Assembly: GCA_023634235.1 (NCBI GenBank)
Contig: JAMKCF010000041.1
Coordinates: 62,001-126,000, forward strand
DNA from: Pisaster brevispinus
Taxonomy: Eukaryota > Echinodermata > Asteroidea > Forcipulatida > Asteriidae
DNA length: 64,000 nt
Direction of reading: 5' to 3'
This document shows positions 27,001 to 30,673 of this stretch, in pieces. Under the pieces are notes generated by a model. That model searched no databases. It was not told where the DNA came from and was given only the letters and a program-made list of their open reading frames with translations. The position numbers were made by a program, and so were the translations under genes. Numbering within the stretch: the stretch's first letter is position 1; each line of letters begins with the position of its first letter.

Positions 27001-30000
27001 AAAAAATTGTTCTGTTGAAGATACTACACTGTTAAAGTACATGTATGTGTAATGTTGTTCAATTGAAAAACACAAGACTGCCAAACTTGTCAGGTCATAA
27101 GTTTACTGGCCCAGCACTAAAACCACTGGCCTGGGGCCTGCGGTCCAGTGTAAAACTCAAGCCCAGCTATAGACCTTTCCATTGTTGATTAACAATCAGC
27201 GCTGGTTGGCATGGGCCGCCGAATGTTAGTAAGACATTCAATAGTGATAACAGATGTTTTAACCGAATTCAACATTTTCGGCAAGCTTCTAAATAAATAA
27301 AATACCTCCCATGATCGGTTGCTTTGTTTCCAATAAATTCAACACTATTTTTTAATATTTGTGTAACATTGTTACAAACTGTAGCTATCTGTTTTTGTTT
27401 TGCATTTATGGCCTTCCATAGTTTTCCAACCTGGGTTGGCAAAATCTTGGGCTTTGACGTTGCAAAAGAAAGGTCTATAGGTTTTTTTTTATAAGCACTG
27501 ATAGCAGATACTCAAGTATTCTGGAACTTCATCTTTGAGAGGGCAAGACCATTTTTTTTGTTTTGTGCAAAGGGCACTTCCATTGGAAAATCTTAAAGTC
27601 TTTGGGATACTTTTGAAGGGGCAACAAGGCCAAGACCAGGGTAACAGAGGCTGTGACCTGGGTGTAATTCCAAGCCTGCTGAATATATATATTTTCATGC
27701 TTTGACATTAATTGTTCAACAAATTTGTATGCTTCGTGCCTGACTCAAGTCCTAACTTGGTTCCAACTTTTGTTTCCTCTTTGATAGTGACCTTTTTGTT
27801 TCTTTTTTTTTGCAGTGAAAAACCGAACCTGGTGATGAAGAACAGACCTCCAAGTACCGAAGGACCACCTCCAGGTATGGTCAAAATCATTATCTGGTTT
27901 TTTGGTTTCCATCGAAAATCCATTTTAAAAAAAAAGCTTAACGGTAGGGTTAAACTTTGGTATTGGCCTTGAAACAAATTGTGTATTTTATCATAGGAAA
28001 GCTCCAATGAAGACAGAGGGCAGAATTATACATCTTTGTTGTCTTTACCAACTCACACCTGTTATCTCCATGTAATTCCTTTTCCAATTGCATCTTTACA
28101 TTGGATCATGAACAAGCCAGTAGTGCTGCTGACTGCCCCAGGCAGATAGTTTCCGAGTTTTGGTGGCCAAACTCAGAAATTCTTGAATGAAGCTTTCCTG
28201 TAATGTTTATCCAAAAGTACTTGTTATAAAGATGGTAATTATAGTAAGTATCCTGCAAAATTATTTCATCTGAAACGCCCCCGTTGATTAGAAATTAATA
28301 ACAAAGTATATAAAAAACATTAGAATCTCCAACGTTGACTGGTTAAGGGAGTAACAATGTTTTGCACTTTTGACCCCTCGTGTAGCATAATTGCTATTTT
28401 AGGAGGTGCAATGTTTTTACACTGACAACCATTTTTTTGTTTTCAGTCCCTTACAAGAAGAAGTTGTCCACGGCGAGTATCGACAGCAACGGAAGCAGCG
28501 GAGGGCGGCCTATCAGCTCCACAAGCTACTACTCAGCACAGAGTAGCCAGGTAGACAGCCAACCCAACAGCAGGCCAAACAGTCAGCCGAATAGCCGGCC
28601 AAGTAGTGGCCGGAGCTCAACGTCCGGCTATGAGGATGAGAAAGGAGCTGTGGATGCACCTTCGTCCAAACCGACACCCGCACCTAGAGTTCAAAAAGCA
28701 CCTACTACGGTATTTAGTCATTCTCATTATTTGATTTGATTTGGTTTGAAATGGTTTAATTAAAATCATATTCGATAAAAGACAGCTCGAAGGCTGATAC
28801 TTTTCGAATTAACATAAAGTAAAATGGATAAAAAGTAGATCAAATAAGTCACTATATTTAAAAAGAAATACATTAGAGAGAAAAATGTATAAATGGTGTA
28901 TTAAAACAGTTATACGTGTGATTCTTAAAGGCAAAGTATACCTTTGGTTTTTGGAACCATTTGATTTTTTTTAATTCTACATAAATGTTGATTGTACCAT
29001 TTTCTTTCCCTAATTGTAGCGAATTAAGTAGTCCTACTTTCTTCCACAGACCAAATATCGTGTATGTAAGTGTTATCGCATGACAGCACTTATTTTGGCA
29101 GAAACTTTCAAGATACAATTTATTTAACTTCGAGAAAACAGAATAAGCTTTTTCAAACTGCTTACCAACCAAAAGGACCTATGGTATAAATGCAAAAATT
29201 AGTTAGTGGCCTGAAGAGTCGACCCTACATGTACATGCCCTAGCAGAGTCTTTCTCGAAAGTTAAAATGAGAAAGACTCTGCTACGGTCAAAACGTCAGG
29301 CCACTAACTAATTTTTGTATTTAACTTTATACATGTTTCCTTTAAAAGGATTGTAAATCGATGTCATTAAGAATGTTATCGATACCAGTAAATTCAGCGG
29401 CCACCATTTTTTGTTGCTAATTTTCACACACTGATTGGCTAGCGGCAACTTATATGGGTGCGTGACGTCGCAACCACACAGGTCGACTGCTATTGATTCC
29501 GGCCTGTTGGGAATGTGCCGCAGAAGGTGGATTTTTTTTACTCTTGCGAATGTTGATTTTTTTTTTGTAGAGGACCATTCCTGCTTCATACAGATCGCTT
29601 CATACTAATTTCCAAGGACATGAAGCCGAATGACAATTTATTATGATCAGGAAAATTCCCGAAAAGTCACAAGCCCAATTTTTGTTTGCTTGTCTTCACT
29701 ACAGAAAGGAATGAAGCGAGTTCGAGCCCTTTTTGACTGTCACGCTGATTATGAAGATGAGTTGGATTTTGAAGAAGGGGAGGTGATTATTGTAACTGGT
29801 GAGGCAGACAACGAGTGGTGGGTAAGTGAGAACACTCCATATTACCAACGTCAAACTTAGGCTCTTTCAAAACCTGGCTTTGGCTTGGGTTGCAGCCAGG
29901 GCTTGGGTTGCAGCCAGGGCTAAGGCTTGGGCTGTGGCCAGGGCTAAGGCTTGGACTGAGGCCAGGGCTAAGGCTTAGGCTGTGGCCAGGGCTAAGGCTT

Positions 30001-30673
30001 GGGCTGTGGCCAGGGCTAAGGCTTAGGCTGTAGCCAGGGCTAAGGCTTGGGCTGTGGCCAGGGCTAAGGCTTGGGCTGTGGCCAGGGCTAAGGCTTGGGC
30101 TGTGGCCAGGGCTAAGGCTTGGGCTGTGGCCAGGGCTAAGGCTTGGGCTGTGGCCAGGGCTAAGGCTTGGGCTGTGGCCAGGGCTAAGGCTTGGGCTGTG
30201 GCCAGGGCTAAGGCTTGGGCTGTGGCCAGGGCTAAGGCTTGGGCTGTGGCCAGGGCTAAGGCTTGGGCTGTGGCCAGGGCTCCGATGCAATTCCTTTATT
30301 TCTAAAAGTATTGAACATGCAACCTTTGTTTACAAAAGAGTGTACAATTAATGCCTACATAATTTAACAAACTGTTTTTTATTTGAACAAGCTCTAAGAG
30401 AAGATTGATCTCATTAATATGGATAAGTATTCTTCAACACTAAACATAATTTTTATTCCAGACAAAATCACAAGACAGCCAGACTTATCCAGTCAAGAGA
30501 TGACTGGCCCAGTGTCAAAAACCACTAACATTTCGGGCTTGGTTCCAGTGTAGATTTCTAGCCCTGTTTTAACTAATATTAATGATTTTTTTATGATTTT
30601 CCAGATCGGTGAGGTGGAAGGAATGCCCAACAGACGAGGAGTCTTCCCAGTCAACTTCGTTGAGGTCATGTGA
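1721..30673 (+). CDS. ASAP: ASAP-family Arf GTPase-activating protein (BAR-PH-ArfGAP-ANK-SH3), 3' part of gene
   Basis: Eighteen exons can be joined in one consistent phase: 1721-1793, 5369-5422, 6205-6290, 6457-6616, 7268-7529, 15049-15270, 15834-15967, 16718-16806, 17385-17565, 19705-19906, 21553-21761, 22307-22511, 25482-25631, 26032-26101, 27816-27874, 28447-28709, 29705-29821 and 30605-30673. They total 2605 nt, one leading base plus 868 codons including the TGA stop. Seen in the product: end of a BAR coiled coil (residues 1-124 of the visible part), PH (about 142-240), ArfGAP zinc finger (from about 260; Cys 279/282/299/302, Arg finger 307), ankyrin repeats (about 385-540), Pro/Ser-rich region (about 560-806) and SH3 (about 808-867). 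Family knowledge: ASAPs accelerate GTP hydrolysis on Arf1/Arf5 at focal adhesions and membranes, with the PH domain binding PI(4,5)P2. The 5' exons, including the start codon, are outside the window. Invertebrates usually have one ASAP, so I do not assign ASAP1 versus ASAP2. Confidence 0.95.
2262..2610. repeat. 98-bp tandem repeat, about 3.5 units
   Basis: Units begin TCACCAAAATGCACATGA and contain CAATCAGTTTGTGGTTTG and AAATA(A/T)(A/G)GTTTT. Unit starts are near 2262, 2361, 2458 and 2558. Confidence 0.85.
2947..3245. mobile_element. MITE a copy (CAGGGATGTGA termini)
   Basis: Starts CAGGGATGTGATTTCTTCG and ends CCTATCACACCCTG. Flanks GAATACT and GAAAACT could be a 7-8 bp target duplication with one mismatch. 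The interior matches 6864-7198 (AGATTGCAGAG, AAACCAAAGAT). Confidence 0.85.
4023..4215 (+). mobile_element. SINE B copy 2
   Basis: Head GGTCTAGTGGTTACACATCT, B box GGGTTCGAATCCCATCC, body TGCCTGTGGAGTTTTTCACG, and the 3' part GGTGTATGGGTAAAACCAAA. A second 3' part (GTGTGGGTAAAACCAAATAA) sits just upstream at 3895-3980, probably an older truncated copy. Confidence 0.75.
4260..4628 (-). pseudogene. F-box-like reading frame in ASAP intron, one in-frame TGA
   Basis: On the minus strand an ATG at 4628 (context GAATGG) opens [40 protein letters not shown] and, soon after, NDVWKSI follow, which fits the F-box spacing (LP..V...I..L then W..I). A TGA at 4424-4422 interrupts the frame. The same frame continues [20 protein letters not shown] and [18 protein letters not shown] to a TGA at 4262-4260. 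Both halves look like real protein, so this may be a decayed or retrocopied F-box gene, or a nested gene with a short first product. I recognise no specific family member and see no poly(A) tail. Confidence 0.35.
5369..5422 (+). CDS. ASAP: ASAP exon: BAR domain helix
   Basis: An 18-codon exon after TTTTTCAG, reading [18 protein letters not shown], nearly identical to the vertebrate ASAP BAR helix. The donor is GAG/GTAGGT and the phase is 0 at both ends. Confidence 0.93.
5778..6122. mobile_element. MITE h (AGGCCTTTTCACACT termini)
   Basis: AGGCCTTTTCACACT at the left and AGTGTGAAAAGGCCT at the right: a perfect 15-bp inverted repeat, flanked by CTAG and TTAG. The interior is unusually GC-rich, with CCGGTTCCGAACCGG-type palindromes. 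Confidence 0.85.
6205..6290 (+). CDS. ASAP: ASAP exon: BAR domain helix
   Basis: Starts after TTTTCTAG and reads [20 protein letters not shown] onward, the ASAP segment that follows QLQMCE. It leaves two bases (AG) that join the next exon to make a serine codon. Donor ACAG/GTAGGC. Confidence 0.93.
6457..6616 (+). CDS. ASAP: ASAP exon: last BAR helix
   Basis: Starts after CTGAAG and reads [20 protein letters not shown], then a Lys/Glu-rich stretch ending LSLDKE. This is the last long BAR helix that dimerises and senses membrane curvature in this family. Donor GAG/GTGAGG, phase 0. Confidence 0.93.
6738..6863 (+). mobile_element. SINE B copy 3, 3' end cut by MITE
   Basis: Head GGTCTAGTGGTAAGGCATCT and B box GGGTTCGAATCCCACC. 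After GTACTGAGTATATATT a CAGGGATGTGA element begins, so the SINE was interrupted or truncated there. Confidence 0.75.
6864..7198. mobile_element. MITE a copy inserted in SINE B
   Basis: CAGGGATGTGATTTCTTCG to CCTATCACATCCCTG, flanked by ATATT on both sides. It contains a long T, C and A homopolymer block at about 6899-6957. It lies in the intron before the PH exon. Confidence 0.87.
7268..7529 (+). CDS. ASAP: ASAP exon: PH domain, N-terminal part
   Basis: Starts after CACCCAACAG. It reads [20 protein letters not shown], then the PH core [19 protein letters not shown] and NLLTCQVKP, ending FDLVA. The basic KR/KRR residues sit where the ASAP PH domain binds phosphoinositide. The chosen donor is GCAA/GTACGT at 7530, which leaves one base for the next exon. 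The exon's last 60 bp recur twice in the following intron (see findings). Confidence 0.93.
7783..8208 (+). mobile_element. SINE A copy 1 (tRNA-Leu-like head)
   Basis: The head TGGCCAAGCGGATAAGAGC (A box) and GGTTCGAGTCC (B box) look like a tRNA-Leu with anticodon CAA. A body with TCCTTCGGATGGGACGTAAA and GGTGTTCCTGGTTTGATTGG follows, and it ends in a (TTA)n tail. This copy lacks part of the variable arm. Other copies lie at 12667, 14580 and 20448. Confidence 0.9.
8208..8358 (+). mobile_element. MITE b right-end fragment
   Basis: Only the right half is present, from AATAAGCAAGAC to TTCTATGAAATTGGGCCC. It starts exactly where the TTA tail of the SINE at 7783 ends, so the SINE probably landed in it. 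Confidence 0.7.
9033..9627 (+). pseudogene. Unidentified nested two-exon-like reading frame with stops and a frameshift
   Basis: Inside the 7.5-kb ASAP intron. An ATG at 9033 (AACATGG) gives MADRSLS and a donor GT/GTGAGT at 9056. A 71-bp GT-AG intron ends TTTTCTCGGCAG at 9126. The frame then reads [10 protein letters not shown], meets TAA-TGA-TAG in a row (9155-9163) and continues open, in the same frame, as [20 protein letters not shown] and [13 protein letters not shown] to KHFKQELF. A run of ten T (9397-9406) shifts the frame, after which [10 protein letters not shown], a Lys-rich stretch, [20 protein letters not shown] and [12 protein letters not shown] end at TAA 9625. AATAAA follows at 9785. 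It looks like a former or mis-assembled gene; I do not recognise the protein. Confidence 0.4.
9785..9790 (+). promoter_or_regulatory. AATAAA polyadenylation signal candidate
   Basis: AATAAA lies about 160 nt after the TAA of the nested reading frame at 9033-9627. That distance suits a short 3' UTR. It is only a hexamer match in AT-rich DNA. Confidence 0.3.
10066..10396. repeat. 34-bp minisatellite, about 9.6 units
   Basis: Units of GTGGCCGCTATGGGTATTTC plus TGTACAAGCCGATT. The period 34 is not a multiple of three and no unit contains a stop in three plus-strand frames, so all three appear open. Confidence 0.96.
11172..12110 (+). mobile_element. Two tandem copies of MITE g
   Basis: Copies at 11172-11564 and 11718-12110, each running from AAAGGGAA(T/G)GTATAC to CCAAAGGTATACTTTGCCTT, an imperfect terminal inverted repeat. 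The preceding about 130 bp (TTTGTCTTGATGG / TTTGTCTTGTTGG) is also repeated, so the pair looks like a segmental duplication. Other copies are at 35630-35983, 28928 onward and 49852-49968. Confidence 0.75.
12216..12610. mobile_element. SINE C pair: two tRNA-like units in inverted orientation
   Basis: At 12285-12356 (minus) and 12533-12604 (plus) lie near-identical tRNA-like units: A box TAGCTCAGTTGGTAGAGC, B box GGTTCAAGTCC. The clover-leaf gives anticodon GTT but with C instead of T at position 33, so a working tRNA is unlikely. The flank AAACCACAAGGGAAACTGAC and the body CTTCCCAGGTTGTATCGTAA recur at 34955, 40269 and 60605. Confidence 0.8.
12667..13104 (+). mobile_element. SINE A copy 2
   Basis: Same structure as the copy at 7783: tRNA-Leu-like head with GGCCGAGCGGATAAGATC, a long variable arm, the body TCCTTCGGATGGGGCGTAAA, and the end TATAAGAAGCCATTATTG with a TTATTA tail. 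It lies directly downstream of the inverted SINE C pair. Confidence 0.9.
13798..13921. repeat. Exact 62-bp tandem duplication
   Basis: ATGGGTCGAAGAAACCTTAA to GATACAGATAC occurs twice, back to back, without a mismatch. The unit includes the palindrome TATCATGATA. Confidence 0.95.
14580..15012 (+). mobile_element. SINE A copy 3
   Basis: Head GTCGTGGCCGATAAGAGCAC, with a deletion of GAGCGG in the A box, so it is probably not transcribable by Pol III. The body and (TTA)n tail are complete. Its tail ends 36 bp before the ASAP exon at 15049, close to the branch-point zone. Confidence 0.88.
15049..15270 (+). CDS. ASAP: ASAP exon: PH C-terminal part and start of ArfGAP
   Basis: The acceptor is TTTACAG. 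The exon completes the PH domain ([20 protein letters not shown], with the conserved Trp of the C-terminal helix). It then enters the ArfGAP domain at [11 protein letters not shown], giving the first two zinc cysteines. Donor CCAG/GTAAGG, one base carried over. Confidence 0.95.
15297..15634 (+). mobile_element. MITE c copy, right end lost
   Basis: Starts CAGGGCTCAAACTTGGGG right after the ASAP exon at 15270. It carries AATCCACAAGACTGCAGGGC and stops near AATCACTGG without the closing inverted repeat. Confidence 0.75.
15834..15967 (+). CDS. ASAP: ASAP exon: ArfGAP catalytic core
   Basis: Starts after CATCCACAG. Together with the previous exon it gives an exact CX2CX16CX2C zinc finger. [20 protein letters not shown] contains the catalytic arginine finger (R of HRE). 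Acceptor, donor (CTT/GTAAGT) and phase are all clean, so a catalytically intact GAP is expected. Confidence 0.96.
16377..16655. mobile_element. MITE e copy
   Basis: ACGGGAAAGCTCCATTAAAG at the left and CTTTAATGGAGCTTTCCCGT at the right. Inverted-orientation copies lie at 39957-40247 and 27992-28206. The copy at 39957 is flanked by TA on both sides. Confidence 0.87.
16718..16806 (+). CDS. ASAP: ASAP exon: ArfGAP C-terminal part
   Basis: Starts after TTCCAACAG and reads [20 protein letters not shown], matching the 'NxxFNxIxEAxL' region of ArfGAPs. Donor ACTAT/GTGAGT leaves AT, which joins G of the next exon as ATG (Met). Confidence 0.9.
17385..17565 (+). CDS. ASAP: ASAP exon: end of ArfGAP and linker to ankyrin repeats
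   Basis: Starts after [27 protein letters not shown] matches the family's 'RKEYI.AKY' helix. [20 protein letters not shown] then begins the first ankyrin-like helices. Donor ACG/GTAGGC, phase 0. Confidence 0.93.
17567..17803 (+). mobile_element. MITE b' copy next to an ASAP exon
   Basis: Internal GTGTAAGCGAAGAATGCCTA and GAAGCAGAGCCATAATATTG, ending GGGCCCAG. It is strongly similar to 23695-23949. The left end is lost; it begins at the exon donor. Confidence 0.8.
18011..19545. mobile_element. Foldback element with hairpin termini and internal 30-bp array
   Basis: The left arm (18011 to about 18195) and right arm (about 19325 to 19545) are inverted copies: CAGGCCACTAACTATTTT, ATACCATAGGTCC TTTTGGT and TTGCAACAGCTAATAC are all mirrored. 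Each arm carries its own hairpin of AGCAGAGTCTTTCTCGA. The 30-bp array lies between the arms. A related hairpin is at 29163-29315. Confidence 0.8.
18511..19200. repeat. 30-bp minisatellite, 23 units
   Basis: Units of TCAATCCCCTACAATTGTAA plus TACATTATTT repeat exactly every 30 bp with few substitutions. The period is a multiple of three and stop-free in several frames, which creates long repetitive reading frames that are not genes. Two diverged units occur at 16191-16255 in the same flanking context. Confidence 0.97.
19705..19906 (+). CDS. ASAP: ASAP exon: ankyrin repeats
   Basis: Starts after CTCATTTAG. It contains two ankyrin signatures, [11 protein letters not shown] and [20 protein letters not shown]. 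Donor TTAG/GTAAGT, one base carried over. The intron before it carries the foldback element with the 30-bp array. Confidence 0.94.
20448..20884 (+). mobile_element. SINE A copy 4, tail interrupted
   Basis: Head GTCGTGGTCGAGCGAATAAG and B box GGTTCGAGTCC, with the usual body. The TTA tail is split by the element at 20884-21361; TATTATTACTATTATTATT resumes on its far side. Confidence 0.88.
20884..21361. mobile_element. 475-bp inverted-repeat element in a SINE tail
   Basis: TTAACCCTAA at the left and CTAGGGTTAA at the right, with inner CCAAATGCAAC / GTTGCATTTAGC. The TTATTA SINE tail is present on both sides, showing insertion into the tail. Confidence 0.7.
21553..21761 (+). CDS. ASAP: ASAP exon: last ankyrin repeat and acidic linker
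   Basis: Starts after ATTATACAG. It reads [20 protein letters not shown] (third ankyrin repeat), then HVEFDWGF, the counterpart of the family's HVEYEWNL. An acidic stretch rich in Asp/Glu (SEDEIEERE) follows. Phase 0 at the donor CAG/GTGACC. Confidence 0.94.
21862..22059 (+). mobile_element. MITE f copy (GAGCTGCCAAC termini)
   Basis: CAGAGCTGCCAGCTCTCCC at the left and TGTTGGCAGCTTTGG at the right. Interior GATTCTGCAGAAAGTTCCCT is shared with 26531 and 40557. Confidence 0.82.
22307..22511 (+). CDS. ASAP: ASAP exon: Ser/Arg-rich and proline-rich linker
   Basis: Starts after TATGACAG. It reads [18 protein letters not shown], then a Ser/Arg-rich stretch with many possible phosphorylation sites, and ends [12 protein letters not shown], a class II-like SH3 ligand. 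Donor AAAG/GTTGGT is weak but the phase fits. Confidence 0.85.
22512..25481. other. ASAP intron, 3.0 kb
   Basis: Mostly unique-looking. It holds one full MITE (23695-23949), a 117-bp-spaced imperfect duplication with the motif TGGATGATATTGA (24457 and 24574), and a C-rich CCCACCCCTCACC repeat just before the next exon (25388-25437), which doubles as its polypyrimidine tract. Confidence 0.65.
23695..23949 (+). mobile_element. MITE b' copy, complete
   Basis: CAGGGCCCAATTTCATGGCT at the left, AGCCATGAAATTGGGCCCTG at the right: a near-perfect 20-bp terminal inverted repeat over 255 bp. The interior (AAGCGCCGAACTTCTGCGC) differs from the b form. I saw no clean 8-bp target duplication. Confidence 0.88.
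25482..25631 (+). CDS. ASAP: ASAP exon: proline-rich linker
   Basis: The polypyrimidine tract and acceptor CTCAAACCAG open the exon. [20 protein letters not shown] resembles the vertebrate ASAP 'HKRTLSDPPSPLP' segment, which supports the exon despite low complexity. Donor CCAG/GTAATT. The phase is 1 in and out. Confidence 0.85.
26032..26101 (+). CDS. ASAP: ASAP exon: short linker exon
   Basis: A 70-nt exon after ATTGTTTCAG, reading [21 protein letters not shown] place it by its good splice sites (donor AAG/GTAAGT) and by its exact phase fit between neighbours. The peptide itself is not diagnostic. It could be alternatively spliced, but skipping it alone would break the frame. Confidence 0.7.
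26531..26725 (+). mobile_element. MITE f copy
   Basis: CCAGAGCTGCCAACTCACCC to ATGTTGGCAGCTCTGC, 195 bp. Its right end almost touches the CAGGGCTTGAA element at 26741. Confidence 0.85.
26741..27166 (+). mobile_element. MITE c copy
   Basis: CAGGGCTTGAATTTGGGAG to GTGTAAAACTCAAGCCCAG. Interior AATCCACAGGACCGCAGGGC and CAACATTTGG. It abuts a GAGCTGCCAAC element on its left. Confidence 0.85.
27816..27874 (+). CDS. ASAP: ASAP exon: short proline-containing linker exon
   Basis: A 59-nt exon after TTTTTTTGCAG, reading [19 protein letters not shown]. Donor CCAG/GTATGG. The phase links the preceding 70-nt exon to the next one. Its 59 nt plus that exon's 70 nt sum to 129, a multiple of three, so the pair could be skipped together without a frameshift. 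Confidence 0.75.
27992..28206 (-). mobile_element. MITE e copy, diverged
   Basis: AGGAAAGCTCCAATGAAG at the left and TGAATGAAGCTTTCCTGTAA at the right, with internal ACACCTGTTATCTCCATGTAA. Confidence 0.8.
28447..28709 (+). CDS. ASAP: ASAP exon: Ser/Asn/Gln/Pro repeat region
   Basis: Starts after [31 protein letters not shown] is followed by short repeats of the type [17 protein letters not shown] and ends [11 protein letters not shown]. The region is predicted disordered. The donor ACG/GTATTT is weak, but it is the one that gives phase 0 into the SH3 exon. Confidence 0.85.
29163..29315. mobile_element. Hairpin terminus related to the foldback element
   Basis: ACCAACCAAAAGGACCTATG, TTAGTTAGTGGCCTGA and GAGTCTTTCTCGA, then the mirrored half to TCAGGCCACTAACTAA. 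It has the same order as the right arm at 19380-19545. No internal array is attached here. Confidence 0.75.
29705..29821 (+). CDS. ASAP: ASAP exon: SH3 domain, N-terminal two-thirds
   Basis: Starts after CTTCACTACAG. It reads [19 protein letters not shown] and [16 protein letters not shown]: the ALYDY-like motif, the acidic RT loop and the conserved WW pair of SH3 domains. Donor TGG/GTAAGT. Confidence 0.96.
29896..30281. repeat. 24-bp minisatellite, about 15 units
   Basis: Units of GGGCTAAGGCTTGGGCTGTG plus GCCA, nearly perfect, in the SH3 intron 75 bp after the donor of the exon at 29705. It encodes AVARAKAW or SPGHSPSL octapeptide repeats on the two strands only because 24 is a multiple of three. 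Confidence 0.97.
30370..30567 (+). mobile_element. MITE c right-end fragment
   Basis: Contains AAGAGAAGATTGATCTCAT, CACAAGACAGCCAGACTTA and the closing end TGTAGATTTCTAGCCCTG. It lies just before the last ASAP exon. Confidence 0.7.
30605..30673 (+). CDS. ASAP: ASAP last coding exon: end of SH3 and stop
   Basis: Starts after TGATTTTCCAG. It reads [20 protein letters not shown] then VM and TGA. The G-V-F-P-V-N-F-V motif is the standard SH3 end. The protein stops directly after the SH3, as ASAP1 and ASAP2 do. I could not fix a polyadenylation site downstream. Confidence 0.95.
   Translation: MGEVEGMPNRRGVFPVNFVEVM

Larger units (their letters stand above)
26102..27815. other. ASAP intron, 1.7 kb
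   Basis: Holds a 195-bp GAGCTGCCAAC element (26531-26725) abutting a CAGGGCTTGAA element (26741-27166). A repeat at 27560-27650 recurs at 63845-63930 (shared GGAAAATCTTAAAGTCT). Confidence 0.65.

Noticed and set aside
28710..28740. ASAP exon running on past 28709 to an in-frame stop
   Set aside because: The frame stays open only to TGA at 28737; the phase-0 donor at 28710 joins cleanly to the SH3 exon, which all family members have.
29787..30305. Long octapeptide-repeat frames (SPGHSPSL on minus, AVARAKAW on plus)
   Set aside because: They arise from the 24-bp minisatellite in the SH3 intron; the minus frame even overlaps the ASAP exon antisense.
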